This document shows, piece by piece, positions 1 to 8,372 of a DNA stretch of 64,000 bases. Numbering within the stretch: position 1 is the stretch's first letter; every line of letters begins with the position of its first letter. The notes beneath the pieces were generated by a model. The model had not been told where the DNA came from, did not search any database, and saw only the letters and a program-made list of their open reading frames with translations. Origin of the DNA: Sulfuricaulis sp. (GTDB taxonomy: Bacteria; Pseudomonadota; Gammaproteobacteria; Acidiferrobacterales; Sulfurifustaceae); NCBI GenBank assembly GCA_030650525.1, contig JAUSDQ010000096.1, positions 59,448 through 123,447 of the forward strand, in the 5' to 3' direction. The position numbers and the translations under genes are program-made.

Positions 1-201
1 GCCGCCACCAAATCCGCCGTAAGCCTCGGGCACCGGCAAGGCGGTGACGCCCAGTTCGGCCAATTTCTTCCATGTCGCATCACCATGGCCTGCATCGCTG
101 GCTGCCATGGCGCGCCGCTGCTCGAAGCTGTAATGATCAGCCAGCACGCGGGCCACGCTGTCTTGCAGCGCGCGCTGCTCGTCATTGAGTTCAAAATTCA
201 T
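1..201 (-). CDS. acyl-CoA dehydrogenase, small-subunit (PimD/FadE28-like), N-terminal part
   Basis: The first 67 codons of a gene that runs off the left edge. It begins MNFELNDEQRALQDSV and continues with LADHYSFEQRRAM, the N-terminal helical domain of the smaller partner of two-gene acyl-CoA dehydrogenases such as PimD. These FAD enzymes introduce an alpha,beta double bond into an acyl-CoA. The start lies 13 bp after the stop of the larger dehydrogenase gene, behind a GAGAAG ribosome site, so the two are co-transcribed and probably form a heteromeric enzyme. The FAD-binding and catalytic parts lie outside the window. Confidence 0.8.
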   Translation of the reverse strand, partial: MNFELNDEQRALQDSVARVLADHYSFEQRRAMAASDAGHGDATWKKLAELGVTALPVPEAYGGFGGG

Positions 202-214
202 GTGCTTCTCCTTG

Positions 215-1375
215 TCACCCAACGATGGACTTGGCCAAGATGTCCTTTTGAATCTCGCTGGTACCGCCATAGATGCTCGCGGCTCGCGAGTAGAAGTAAC
301 GCGGTGCCAGCGGTCCGTGGCTGGTGTCAGTCTCGGGCCGGCGTTCCAGGCCGGTTGGCCCGGCCAGGCGCGCCAGCAGGGCGGCAATGTCTTGCTGCAG
401 TTCGGCACCCTTGAGCTTCAACACCGATGCGAAGGCCGGCAAAGCATGCTGCTCACTCGGCGTTAGCAAGAAGCGGAAATTGGTCAGTTCGAGCGCACGG
501 ATTTCGGCGTCAAGCGACGCAAATTCGCTGCGCAGCTTGGGATCGTCGATCAGGCGCTGGTTGCCCTGGGTGAAGCGTGTGGCCAATTCACGTGCGTAGT
601 CCAGCCGCTCGCGGCACAGGCCCACGTTGGCAATGCCGGTACGTTCGTTGCCGAGCAGGAACTTGGCGCAATTCCAGCCCTTGTTTTCCTCGCCGACCAG
701 GTTTTCCGCCGGCACCCGCACATTGTCGAAGAAGACTTCGTTCAAATGGTGGGCGCCGTCGATCGAGTAAATCGGCCGCACTGTGATGCCCGGTGTCTTC
801 AAGTCAATCAGAAGGAAAGAGATGCCTTCCTGTTTGCGCGCCTCCGAGTTGGTGCGCACCAGAGCGAACACCCAGTCGGCCAAGTGTGCGGTGGTGGTCC
901 AGATTTTCTGGCCGTTGACAATGTAGTGCTCACCTTCACGGCGCGCCGCGGTGCGCAGCGAAGCCAGGTCCGAGCCCGAACCCGGTTCGGAGAAGCCCTG
1001 GCAGAACCAGAGATCCAGATTGGCCAGCTTGGGCAGAAAGTAGTCACACTGAGCCTGGGTGCCGAACTTCATCAGAACCGGGCCGAGCATGGTCACATTG
1101 AATACCTGCGGCAGGGGGGCTGGTGCACGGTAGAGCTCGTCGAGCAGGATCAACCGCTCCATCTGACCCAATTCCGCGCCACCGTACTGGCGCGGCCAAT
1201 GGGGCGCTGCCCAGCCGCGCTCGTTGAGGATGCGCTGCCAGGTGACGGTATCTTGCTTGCGCGGTGGATGGCCAAGGCGCAGCCGCTCACGGATGTCGGC
1301 GGGCAATCGGGACTGGACAAAAGCACGTACCTCGTCGCGAAAGGCGCGCTGTTCGGGTGTCAGATCTAGGTTCAT
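215..1375 (-). CDS. acyl-CoA dehydrogenase, large-subunit (PimC/FadE-like)
   Basis: 386 residues with the full acyl-CoA dehydrogenase fold: helical N-domain, the FAD-contacting stretch FCQGFSEPGSGSDLASL, beta-domain VNGQKIWTTTAH, and the C-terminal signature YGGTSEIQKDILAKSIVG. At the place where medium-chain dehydrogenases carry the catalytic Glu (YEGT) there is a Gly (YGGT). This is seen in heteromeric FadE28/29- and PimC/D-type enzymes, which use another base or the partner subunit. It oxidises an acyl-CoA together with the gene ending at the left edge, 13 bp downstream. The promoter region is shared with the divergent GntR regulator gene, which probably controls it. The PimC name rests on overall resemblance; the substrate is unknown. 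Confidence 0.85.
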   Translation of the reverse strand: MNLDLTPEQRAFRDEVRAFVQSRLPADIRERLRLGHPPRKQDTVTWQRILNERGWAAPHWPRQYGGAELGQMERLILLDELYRAPAPLPQVFNVTMLGPVLMKFGTQAQCDYFLPKLANLDLWFCQGFSEPGSGSDLASLRTAARREGEHYIVNGQKIWTTTAHLADWVFALVRTNSEARKQEGISFLLIDLKTPGITVRPIYSIDGAHHLNEVFFDNVRVPAENLVGEENKGWNCAKFLLGNERTGIANVGLCRERLDYARELATRFTQGNQRLIDDPKLRSEFASLDAEIRALELTNFRFLLTPSEQHALPAFASVLKLKGAELQQDIAALLARLAGPTGLERRPETDTSHGPLAPRYFYSRAASIYGGTSEIQKDILAKSIVG

Positions 1376-1616
1376 CGGGGCTCCGGGATGGCATATTCGC
1401 TCGAATATCAGTTCAAGTATAAATTAAAAAAGGTTCAACCAATAGGTAAATGAGGCGAAGTGTGTTAAATTTGATTGACTGATCGGTCACAATCAACGCA
1501 ATACGCATGGGCGGGACGATCACCCGGAAGAACCGGGCGCATGGCGAGCAACGTGATCGCTGGGCGGCTGTATTAGTCTCCACCATGCTTGTGCTGTAAA
1601 GATAAGGGGTTGCTAA
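1376..1616. promoter_or_regulatory. divergent promoter region between acyl-CoA dehydrogenase pair and GntR regulator
   Basis: 241 bp, AT-rich at 1410-1475, separating leftward and rightward genes. It holds two dyads. ATATTCG-ct-CGAATAT (1393-1408) has 7-bp arms and lies 18 bp before the dehydrogenase start. TGACTGATCGGTCA (1476-1489) is a near-palindrome centred on GATC and is typical of TetR-family operators. The core around it, read as GACCGATCAG on the minus strand, recurs in the operator at 53.94 kb. No perfect sigma70 pair is obvious; TTAAAT at 1465 could be a rightward -10. Confidence 0.5.
1476..1489. promoter_or_regulatory. TetR-type operator-like dyad
   Basis: TGACTGATCGGTCA has half-sites TGACnGA and TCnGTCA around a GATC centre. 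On the minus strand the ten bases GACCGATCAG match the core of the operator at 53941-53973, suggesting the same or a related TetR regulator. It lies 127 bp before the GntR start. Confidence 0.45.
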
Positions 1617-2432
1617 ATGGCTGTTCGTAAAGTGCTGGAAACATCGTCGGTGATCAAGGGGGCGAAGTCGGTTACCGCCGTGGCATCGGGCCCCATATTC
1701 CATCCGGTGCGCACGCGGCGAGCGTTTGAGGTGGTTTGCGATCAGATCCGCGTCAAGCTGTCAAGCGGCGACTTGCGACCAGGCGATCAATTGCCGGGCG
1801 AGCTGGAACTGGCTGAACAATTTGATATCAGCCGCAGTGGTGTACGCGAGGCGCTGCGCAGCCTGGAGTCGGCGGGCGTCGTCGAGGCGCGAACCGGGGT
1901 CCATGGTGGCTTCTTCATCACCGAGAGCGGCACCTCGGATGGCATTAAGCAGGCCGTGAGCGATATGGTCTCCTTGGGACAGGTTTCCACGGCCAGCGTG
2001 ACCGAAGCTCGCATTGAATTGACTTGCGTTGCCATCCGGCTTGCCTGTGCACGCGCCACCGACGCTGAATTGGATGCCATCGAGGCTGATGTCGACCACC
2101 ATACCGAACTCTTTCGTCAAGGTCGAGGCTCACGCAACACCCGGTCATTGGGGGAGTTCTATCGACTGATCGCGCGCGCCACGCACAACGAAGTGATTGT
2201 GATCCTGGTGGACGCGCTGTCGGAGATATTGCGCATGTTGTTGGCGCGCATTGATCCGAAACCGCGTGAAGACATGAATCGAGCCAGGAAAAAGGTGCTT
2301 CGGTTCATGCGGGCTCGGGACGCGCAGCGCGCTTGTGCCGCGATGACGACACACTTGAAAAATATACATGAGTACCTCGAGAGCGAGAGCGAGAGCAAGA
2401 AGCTTGAAAAGAGCAGTGATTCTGTAGCGTAG
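1617..2432 (+). CDS. GntR-family (FadR/FCD subfamily) transcriptional regulator
   Basis: 271 residues. After an extended N-terminus of about 30 residues comes a GntR winged helix (about 31-105: RAFEVVCDQIRVKLSSGDLRPGDQLP, ISRSGVREALRSLESAGVVEAR). An all-helical FCD effector domain follows, with EARIELTCVAIRLACARAT and DHHTELF. FCD regulators bind small carboxylates or acyl-CoAs and usually repress neighbouring catabolic genes. The start is preceded by AAGGGG at a good distance. It faces the acyl-CoA dehydrogenase pair and precedes an SDR gene by 70 bp. FadR-type regulators bind TGGT-N3-ACCA dyads, and two such sites occur at 17.93 and 34.54 kb, so this protein is one candidate regulator of that island. 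Confidence 0.9.
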   Translation: MAVRKVLETSSVIKGAKSVTAVASGPIFHPVRTRRAFEVVCDQIRVKLSSGDLRPGDQLPGELELAEQFDISRSGVREALRSLESAGVVEARTGVHGGFFITESGTSDGIKQAVSDMVSLGQVSTASVTEARIELTCVAIRLACARATDAELDAIEADVDHHTELFRQGRGSRNTRSLGEFYRLIARATHNEVIVILVDALSEILRMLLARIDPKPREDMNRARKKVLRFMRARDAQRACAAMTTHLKNIHEYLESESESKKLEKSSDSVA

Positions 2433-2502
2433 TGCGAGGAGTGACCATGGTTTGCGCCATGCAGCGTCCTTGGCTCGGTTTCCTTAACCAATCGGAGAAT
2501 AG

Positions 2503-3303
2503 ATGGACCTCAAACTGACGGGAAAAGTCGCCGTTGTCACGGGCGGAAGCCGGGGAATTGGCAAGGCCATCGCGCATGCGCTGGCGCACGAGGGTGTCAA
2601 CGTAGCGCTCATTGCACGCGACGGCGTGGCAGGCCAACAAGCTGCACATGAAATTGCCGCCGCGACCGGGCGAGAGATTCGTGCCTATCAAGCAGACACC
2701 AGCCTGAATGACACGATTGAGGCCGCGGTCGGGCAGATCGCGCGCGATTTTGGCGGCATTGATATCCTGGTGAATTGTGCCGCGCAAGCGGGCGGCCAGC
2801 GTCCGCCGCCGGCTTTCCCCGATATCACGGAGGAGGACTTTCATGCCGACATGAACGTGAAAGTCATGGGCTACCTGCGTTGCGCGCAAGCGGTCTTCCC
2901 GCACCTGAAACAGCGCGGATGGGGCCGTATCATTAATATCAGCGGACTCGCCGCCCGCCAGACGGGCGCCATCATCGGCAGTATTCGTAATGTCGGCGTG
3001 GCGGCATTGACCAAGAACCTCGCGGATCAGCTGGGTCGATACGGCATTAACGTAACCTGCGTACACCCGGGGTTGACGCGTACCGAAAAAACGCGGGAGG
3101 TCGTTGAGCGACAGGCCAATATCGCGGGCATCACGTCGGATGAAATGGAGAAACGTCTGGCCTCACGCAATATTGTTGGCCGCGTGATTGACGCCAGTGA
3201 AGTGGCCGATCTGGTGGTTTTTCTCGCTTCGCCGAGATCGATCGCGGTCAACGGCGATGCGATTGCCGCCGGCGGGGGCACACCCGGACCGATTCATTAC
3301 TGA
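2503..3303 (+). CDS. SDR-family protein lacking the catalytic Tyr/Lys
   Basis: 266 residues with a Rossmann fold: nucleotide loop TGGSRGIGKA, then DILVNCAA, and INISG carrying the catalytic-type Ser. The YxxxK motif expected next is replaced. In GSIRNVGVAALTK the positions of Tyr and Lys are Gly and Asn. It may use another proton relay or act non-canonically, as in a divergent SDR subgroup with RNV at this place. It sits 70 bp after the GntR gene on the same strand, so co-transcription is likely. Its substrate is probably a hydroxyacyl- or oxoacyl-CoA, which is inference from context. Confidence 0.8.
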   Translation: MDLKLTGKVAVVTGGSRGIGKAIAHALAHEGVNVALIARDGVAGQQAAHEIAAATGREIRAYQADTSLNDTIEAAVGQIARDFGGIDILVNCAAQAGGQRPPPAFPDITEEDFHADMNVKVMGYLRCAQAVFPHLKQRGWGRIINISGLAARQTGAIIGSIRNVGVAALTKNLADQLGRYGINVTCVHPGLTRTEKTREVVERQANIAGITSDEMEKRLASRNIVGRVIDASEVADLVVFLASPRSIAVNGDAIAAGGGTPGPIHY

Positions 3304-3332
3304 ACGTCGGTTGCGGGCGCGCTCCACAAGGA

Positions 3333-3388
3333 GCAAGCGTGTTCAGGCGATCACGCTTGCGTAGGATGCCGTGCTTTGCCCGGCATCC
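3333..3388. terminator. two consecutive hairpins between convergent genes
   Basis: GCAAGCGTG (3333-3341) pairs perfectly with CACGCTTGC (3352-3360) over a 10-nt loop. GGATGCCG (3364-3371) pairs with CGGCATCC (3381-3388) over a 9-nt loop. They lie between the convergent SDR and acyl-CoA ligase genes and would work from either side. There is no long T-run, so they may be bidirectional or Rho-assisted ends. Confidence 0.55.
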
Positions 3389-3427
3389 GCTGTCGGCGCT
3401 GTCCTCGCGCACATCTTTGCAACGCGT

Positions 3428-5092
3428 TCAAGCTCTTGCTCTCTCCTCGTCCTGCAGTTGGCGCCACATTACCTTGCCGGTACCAGATTTCGGCAAACTG
3501 TCCACGAATTCGACTATATGCGGGTACTTGTAGGCGGCCATGCGCGACTTGCACCACTCGACGATGTCTTGAGCAGCAAGTTTGTCCCGACTTGCGGCTT
3601 TGAGTACCACCACGGCCTTCACGGTTTCACCGCGGTAGGGATCGTGGCTCCCGATCACGCAAACGTCTTGAATATCCGGATGCGCGTACATCATTGACTC
3701 CACCTCGTTCGGTGAGACCTTGAACCCCGAAGCGTTGATCATGCGCTTCAACCGATCGACAAAAAAGAAATAACCGTCTTCGTCGTAGCGCCCCAGATCC
3801 CCGGTGCGGAAATAGTTTTCCCCACCGATATTGATGAATGCCTCGGCCGTCGCCGCAGGATTATTCCAGTAACCCTTGAATACCTGAGGGCCGCGCGAGA
3901 CGATCTCGCCGACCTCACCTACGCCGAGGGGGGCCAGGGTATCGGGATCGATCACCAGCGATTCGGTATTGCAGACAGGTATGCCCAGGCACTGGCGCTT
4001 GGGCCTATCCGCTGGATTGGAGTGGGTGCTCGACGCGGTTTCCGTAAGACCATAGCCTTCGGCATATTCGACTCCGGTCAGATCGAAAAGTCTCTTGGCT
4101 ACCGCCTCCGGCATGGGCACGCCGCCGCCGACGACGATACGCAGGCTCTCCAGGCTGTCGGACTTGAAATGAGGGCTGGCGAAAAGATCAATCACCATGG
4201 TGGGGATGTTCGTCCACCCCGTGACTTGGTGACGTGCGATCAGTTTCAAGGCCGCCTCCCGGTCCCAGCGCGTCATGATCACCATTTCGCCACCCAAGTA
4301 AATGGCGCTGTGCATCACAGCGACCATGCCTGTGATGTGAAAGAAAGGCACCACTGCAAGCATCACATCTTGCGCCGACCAGCGGCGCCAGACACTGGTT
4401 TGCGCGACATTGGCCATCAACGTGGCATGGGTATGCATGCAGCCTTTCGGCTTGCCGGTGGTGCCCGAGGTATAGGGCATGGCGCACACATCGACACTGC
4501 TGGCTGTTTGCGCGCCTGGAGCACATTGCGCGGCAAGCGCGTTCCGCCAGTGCAATACGCCGGTCGGTGGGTCCGACAGCGGTGGTAGCCTGAGAAAATC
4601 CGCCTGCGCTAGATCGGATGCGAGGTCGGCGTATTCGCCGTAGTTGGCAACGATCAACTGCTGCAGCGTTTCGTCACCCAGGAGTGGGGCAATGCGCGCT
4701 AGCAGCTCCTGCGCCACGAGCGCAACGCGCGTTTCAGCGTCCTGCACATAGTGCGCCAATTCCTCGGTCAGGTTCATGGGATTCACCGGGACCACGACTG
4801 CATCCGCGCGCAGCACGGCGTAGCAGGCGATCACGAATTGCGGGCTGTTTTGCATGTAAAGCAGCACTCTTTCGCCCGGCTGCACGTGGCAGTATTGTTG
4901 CAGATAGCCGGCAAGCGCCTCGACTTGCCGATGCAATTCAGAATAGCTCAAACTCGCGCCGTAGTAGGACAGGGCGGTCTTTGTCGGGTAGCGCCTCGCC
5001 GAGACCTCAAGGTTGTAGCTCAGCGTGGTTTGCGGCACGGGCAGCGTGCGCGGCACCCCGCGTGGCCGGGAGGGCTTTGGGTGATCCTGCAT
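3428..5092 (-). CDS. acyl-CoA ligase (AMP-forming; PimA/FadD-like)
   Basis: About 554 residues of the ANL adenylate-forming family. It activates a carboxylic acid to its CoA thioester through an acyl-AMP. Visible motifs in order are the P-loop PYTSGTTGKPKGCMHTH, GYGLTETASSTHSNP, the hinge region YFRTGDLGRYDEDGYFFFVDRLKRMI, and C-terminal PKSGTGKVMW with the catalytic Lys. An upstream in-frame ATG at 5161 exists, but MQDHPKPSRP at 5092 follows AAAGGA and matches the usual family length. It is divergent from the MalT-like regulator. With the nearby PimC/PimD-like pair it could start degradation of a medium-chain or dicarboxylic acid. Confidence 0.88.
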   Translation of the reverse strand: MQDHPKPSRPRGVPRTLPVPQTTLSYNLEVSARRYPTKTALSYYGASLSYSELHRQVEALAGYLQQYCHVQPGERVLLYMQNSPQFVIACYAVLRADAVVVPVNPMNLTEELAHYVQDAETRVALVAQELLARIAPLLGDETLQQLIVANYGEYADLASDLAQADFLRLPPLSDPPTGVLHWRNALAAQCAPGAQTASSVDVCAMPYTSGTTGKPKGCMHTHATLMANVAQTSVWRRWSAQDVMLAVVPFFHITGMVAVMHSAIYLGGEMVIMTRWDREAALKLIARHQVTGWTNIPTMVIDLFASPHFKSDSLESLRIVVGGGVPMPEAVAKRLFDLTGVEYAEGYGLTETASSTHSNPADRPKRQCLGIPVCNTESLVIDPDTLAPLGVGEVGEIVSRGPQVFKGYWNNPAATAEAFINIGGENYFRTGDLGRYDEDGYFFFVDRLKRMINASGFKVSPNEVESMMYAHPDIQDVCVIGSHDPYRGETVKAVVVLKAASRDKLAAQDIVEWCKSRMAAYKYPHIVEFVDSLPKSGTGKVMWRQLQDEERARA

Positions 5093-5348
5093 ATTCCTTT
5101 TTTCTCCAGAGACAGTTCGTACGGCCGGAGTTGGCCTGGCTACGTTGATTGGGTGACGCATGCAAGTAGCCTAGACAAAACGATACCGGCAATGCTTCGA
5201 GGCGACATCGTCTGAATGGACCATGAGATTTTCGACCACCCTTGTTCTGATGCGCATCCGTGATAATCGCATGGCTTTGTCAAGAGGCACAACTTGTTCT
5301 TGGACATGGGTCAAGTCCGGAATGCTGAAAATTTAATTTACAGGGGCC
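5093..5348. promoter_or_regulatory. divergent promoter region, ligase / MalT-like regulator
   Basis: 256 bp between divergent starts. The 15-mer GTCTGAATGGACCAT (5210-5224) recurs with one change, GTCCGAATGGACCAT, at 9789-9803 in another divergent promoter region. That makes it a candidate binding site of the adjacent LuxR-type activator. No clear -35/-10 pair was identified. Confidence 0.35.
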
Positions 5349-8099
5349 ATGTCGATGTCCGGAAAGCGGTGGAAAACTGAACAGGATTCGCTATCGGCGC
5401 GCGCGCAGATTGAACCCCGCCGGGGCAAGCTGGCCGCACCTTCGATTGCATCTCGTTTAATCGAGAGAAAGGAGATCGTCGAGCTGGTTAGTGCATCCGT
5501 GGGCGCCAAGCTGATCCTGTTCCGCGCTCCGGCGGGGTACGGAAAGACAACGACGATGCGCCAGTATTTTGATTATCGTCAACATCTTGGCATTGCCACA
5601 AGTTGGTTGACGCTGGACGCGCGTGACGAAAACTTCCACCGTTTCCTGGTTCACTTGGTGGCCGCTTTGGATCAATTGCTGAAGTCGCCCGAAGTAGCCT
5701 CGCGCGATGAGACAGTTGATACGAACATTGATCAGTTGGCGATGGGCCTGATCGATCAATTAGGGGATTGCGCTCATCCCTTTACGCTGTTCATTGACGA
5801 GTATGAGGCTGCCACTAGCCCGTCAATTGACGATTTTTTACGACTCATTCTCACTCGCCTTGCACCGCATGGGCAGGTGGCGATTGCATCGCGGCAAACG
5901 CCCAATCTTCAGGTTGGTCGATTGCGTGCATTGCGCCAGCTTGTGGAAGTGGATCAGTTGCGTTTGCGCTTTTCACGACAAGAGACTGATGCGTTTCTTA
6001 GAACGCAATGTGCATTGCCGCTTACCGAAGAGAATGTGACAAAGCTGCATGGAGATACTGAAGGGTGGCCAGCGGCGCTGTGGCTGGCTGCCACGGCGCT
6101 GGAGCATCGCGAGCACCCGCAATCATTCATCGCCACGTTCTCCGGTTCGAACGCGGCGGTCGCAGAATATCTTGCGGAGGACATACTCAGGCGCCAACCC
6201 AAGGAAGTACAGGATTTTTTGCTCAAGACCAGTGTTCTCAAGGAACTCAACAAATTGCTTTGTGACGCAGTGTGCGAAGCTCGTGACAGCGAAACTCTAT
6301 TGAATCGGCTAGCGATTTCCAATGTCTGCGTGACGACCCGCGACGACCACCAAGGTGAGTATCGCTACAACGGATTGTTTGCGGAATTTCTTTTCAGCCA
6401 GTTGGAGCGTTTGTATCCGCGCCAGATCCCCGTACTTCATCGAAGAGCGGCATGCTGGTACGAGAGCGAAGGACGAGCTGCGCCTGCGATCGAGCACGCG
6501 CTTGACTCAGGAGACGCCGAGTACGCGATGGATCTGCTCGTGGCGCATGCCAACCAGCTGCTGTTGCAAGGGCGCTTCCGGCTTCTTGCGCGCTGGTTCG
6601 ACCGCTTGTCCAAGGAAGAGATGCTCTCGCAGCCACAGCTGCGCGTGGCCCAGATCTGGGCTTTGACTTTCACGGGCCGCGGCGCCGAAGCCCTGCAATT
6701 GCTTGAGGCTCTGGGTCGAGAGGCCGCCGCGGACACGCGCGCCGCTCAGCCTATGAACGAAATGGAAGCTTTTCGGCCAACTCTTCTGGCGATCCTGGAT
6801 CGCAAGGCAGAAGCGTTGGCGTTGGCCGAGAAGGCGCTGCCCAGGAGTTCACCGCGTAATGGGCTATCACACACCACTCTGACCTCCACTTTGGCCAACC
6901 TGCGGCTCGCCGCGAATCGCTATGCCGACGCCATCAGCCTGCTCAGACATGGCGGCCGAGGACACAAAGGAGAGGACAGTACACTTTCCGATTTCCTAGT
7001 GATCGGAGTTGAGGGTCTGGTTGATTTGGTGCAGGGTCGGGTTCGGCAGGCGATCGCCCATTTCCGCGTCGCGCTGGGTGAGGCGGCCCCAAGTTTCGGC
7101 GCACGCAGCATCGGAAAATTCATCGCCGCTGTCCACCTCGCCGAGGCTTTGTATGAAATCGACGAAGTCGCGGAGGCAGAGCAGCTGCTGGCACTGTACC
7201 TGCCGACGGCGCTGGAATACGGCATTCCGGACCAGATCATCATCAGTCACGTCTTGCTTGCGCGCATCGCCCATGAACGGGGTGACGTTGATCATGCGTT
7301 TCGACGCCTCAGCGAACTCGAATATTTTGGCCAGCGTGGCAATCTGGCGCGTGTGTTGGCTGCCGCGCAACTGGAGCGGGCGCGACTGGCCATCTTCAGG
7401 GGCGATCTGACCGACGCGCGTAGCCACTACGAACGAGCGCGAGAGCCGGATGCATGGAGCGGCGTGCAGGGCATGATCATGCCGGCGAATGACGTGGAGA
7501 CGGTTGATCTTTGCCGCTTTCGTTTGTTGGCGCAAGGCATCGGCGGGGAAAGTGTTGAGCAGGCACTCAAGTCGGAAATTCGAACGGCGAAATCCCTTCA
7601 ACGCAATCGCCGCGCGTTGAAGCTGAGTATCCTGCTCGCAAGGGCACTGCTAACTTCGGGGCAAAACAGCCTTGCGATGCGAACTTTGCAGGAGGCCTTG
7701 CAAACAGCCCATCAAGATGGCCTGGTTCGAAGCTTCCTTGATGAAGGGGGGCCTGTGATTGATCTTCTGCGGGAGTTTCGCGTTGCGCGCAAAGGGACTG
7801 CGTCCCAGGACGACGTTCTGCTTCCATTCGTCGATCGCATTCTTGGCCGAGCGGGGGTCAGTTTTGACCAGGAGGTAGCCAAAGACCACGGAATTAAAGC
7901 GCTGGCTACCTTAACCTCGCGCGAACTAAATATCCTTGAATCGCTCGCGCGTGGACTTTCCAACGAAGCGCTCGCGAAAAATCTTTTCTTGAGCGTGAAC
8001 ACGGTTCGATCACACTTGAGAAACATCAGCGACAAGCTTGGGGTCAGCAATCGTACCGAGGCCGTGAGTGTGGCCAGACGCGCGGGGCTGATCAAGTAA
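5349..8099 (+). CDS. MalT-type LuxR-family transcriptional activator (LAL/STAND ATPase)
   Basis: 916 residues, close to the length of MalT. The N-terminal STAND ATPase has the Walker A loop RAPAGYGKTTT (about 59-69) and a Walker B-like LFIDEYE. A winged-helix region and a long helical TPR-like middle follow. A LuxR helix-turn-helix closes the protein (LTSRELNILESLARGLSNEALA ... VNTVRSHLRNISDKLGVSNRTEAV). Such proteins oligomerise when they bind an inducer and ATP and then activate transcription; AlkS and AcoK are relatives that control degradation genes. It is divergent from the acyl-CoA ligase and followed by a convergent substrate-binding protein gene. Start choice between ATGs at 5349 and 5355 is open. 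Confidence 0.9.
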   Translation: MSMSGKRWKTEQDSLSARAQIEPRRGKLAAPSIASRLIERKEIVELVSASVGAKLILFRAPAGYGKTTTMRQYFDYRQHLGIATSWLTLDARDENFHRFLVHLVAALDQLLKSPEVASRDETVDTNIDQLAMGLIDQLGDCAHPFTLFIDEYEAATSPSIDDFLRLILTRLAPHGQVAIASRQTPNLQVGRLRALRQLVEVDQLRLRFSRQETDAFLRTQCALPLTEENVTKLHGDTEGWPAALWLAATALEHREHPQSFIATFSGSNAAVAEYLAEDILRRQPKEVQDFLLKTSVLKELNKLLCDAVCEARDSETLLNRLAISNVCVTTRDDHQGEYRYNGLFAEFLFSQLERLYPRQIPVLHRRAACWYESEGRAAPAIEHALDSGDAEYAMDLLVAHANQLLLQGRFRLLARWFDRLSKEEMLSQPQLRVAQIWALTFTGRGAEALQLLEALGREAAADTRAAQPMNEMEAFRPTLLAILDRKAEALALAEKALPRSSPRNGLSHTTLTSTLANLRLAANRYADAISLLRHGGRGHKGEDSTLSDFLVIGVEGLVDLVQGRVRQAIAHFRVALGEAAPSFGARSIGKFIAAVHLAEALYEIDEVAEAEQLLALYLPTALEYGIPDQIIISHVLLARIAHERGDVDHAFRRLSELEYFGQRGNLARVLAAAQLERARLAIFRGDLTDARSHYERAREPDAWSGVQGMIMPANDVETVDLCRFRLLAQGIGGESVEQALKSEIRTAKSLQRNRRALKLSILLARALLTSGQNSLAMRTLQEALQTAHQDGLVRSFLDEGGPVIDLLREFRVARKGTASQDDVLLPFVDRILGRAGVSFDQEVAKDHGIKALATLTSRELNILESLARGLSNEALAKNLFLSVNTVRSHLRNISDKLGVSNRTEAVSVARRAGLIK

Positions 8100-8204
8100 G
8101 TCGATCTGCAGGACGTCGCTGGGCGATACCGGTTGCCGGTTTTGCGCGCGTGAGGACGCGTCATGGACTGGTCCAGCTGGGCACGGCCGGTCTTCTTGAC
8201 GTTT

Positions 8205-8244
8205 TGACACATCACCTGTGTCAGTTGACAAGCCCCAGCTTGTC
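8205..8244. terminator. paired hairpins between convergent genes
   Basis: TGACACA/TGTGTCA (8205-8223, 5-nt loop) is followed by GACAAGC/GCTTGTC (8227-8244, 4-nt loop ccca). They sit in the 273-bp gap between the convergent MalT-like and substrate-binding genes and are plausible transcription ends for one or both. A short TTTT lies 10 bp further on. Nothing else was recognised in 8100-8372. Confidence 0.45.
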
Positions 8245-8372
8245 CGTCAGCTTGTTTTGGGGCAGGTGCAGGGTCGCGGGCAGGCCCTTGGGTTAGAACG
8301 AAGAAAGCAGCGCACGGGGTGTCCATGTTGAACTCAAAGTTCAAATTGAGAATACGCCAGCAGCGGGTCAAG

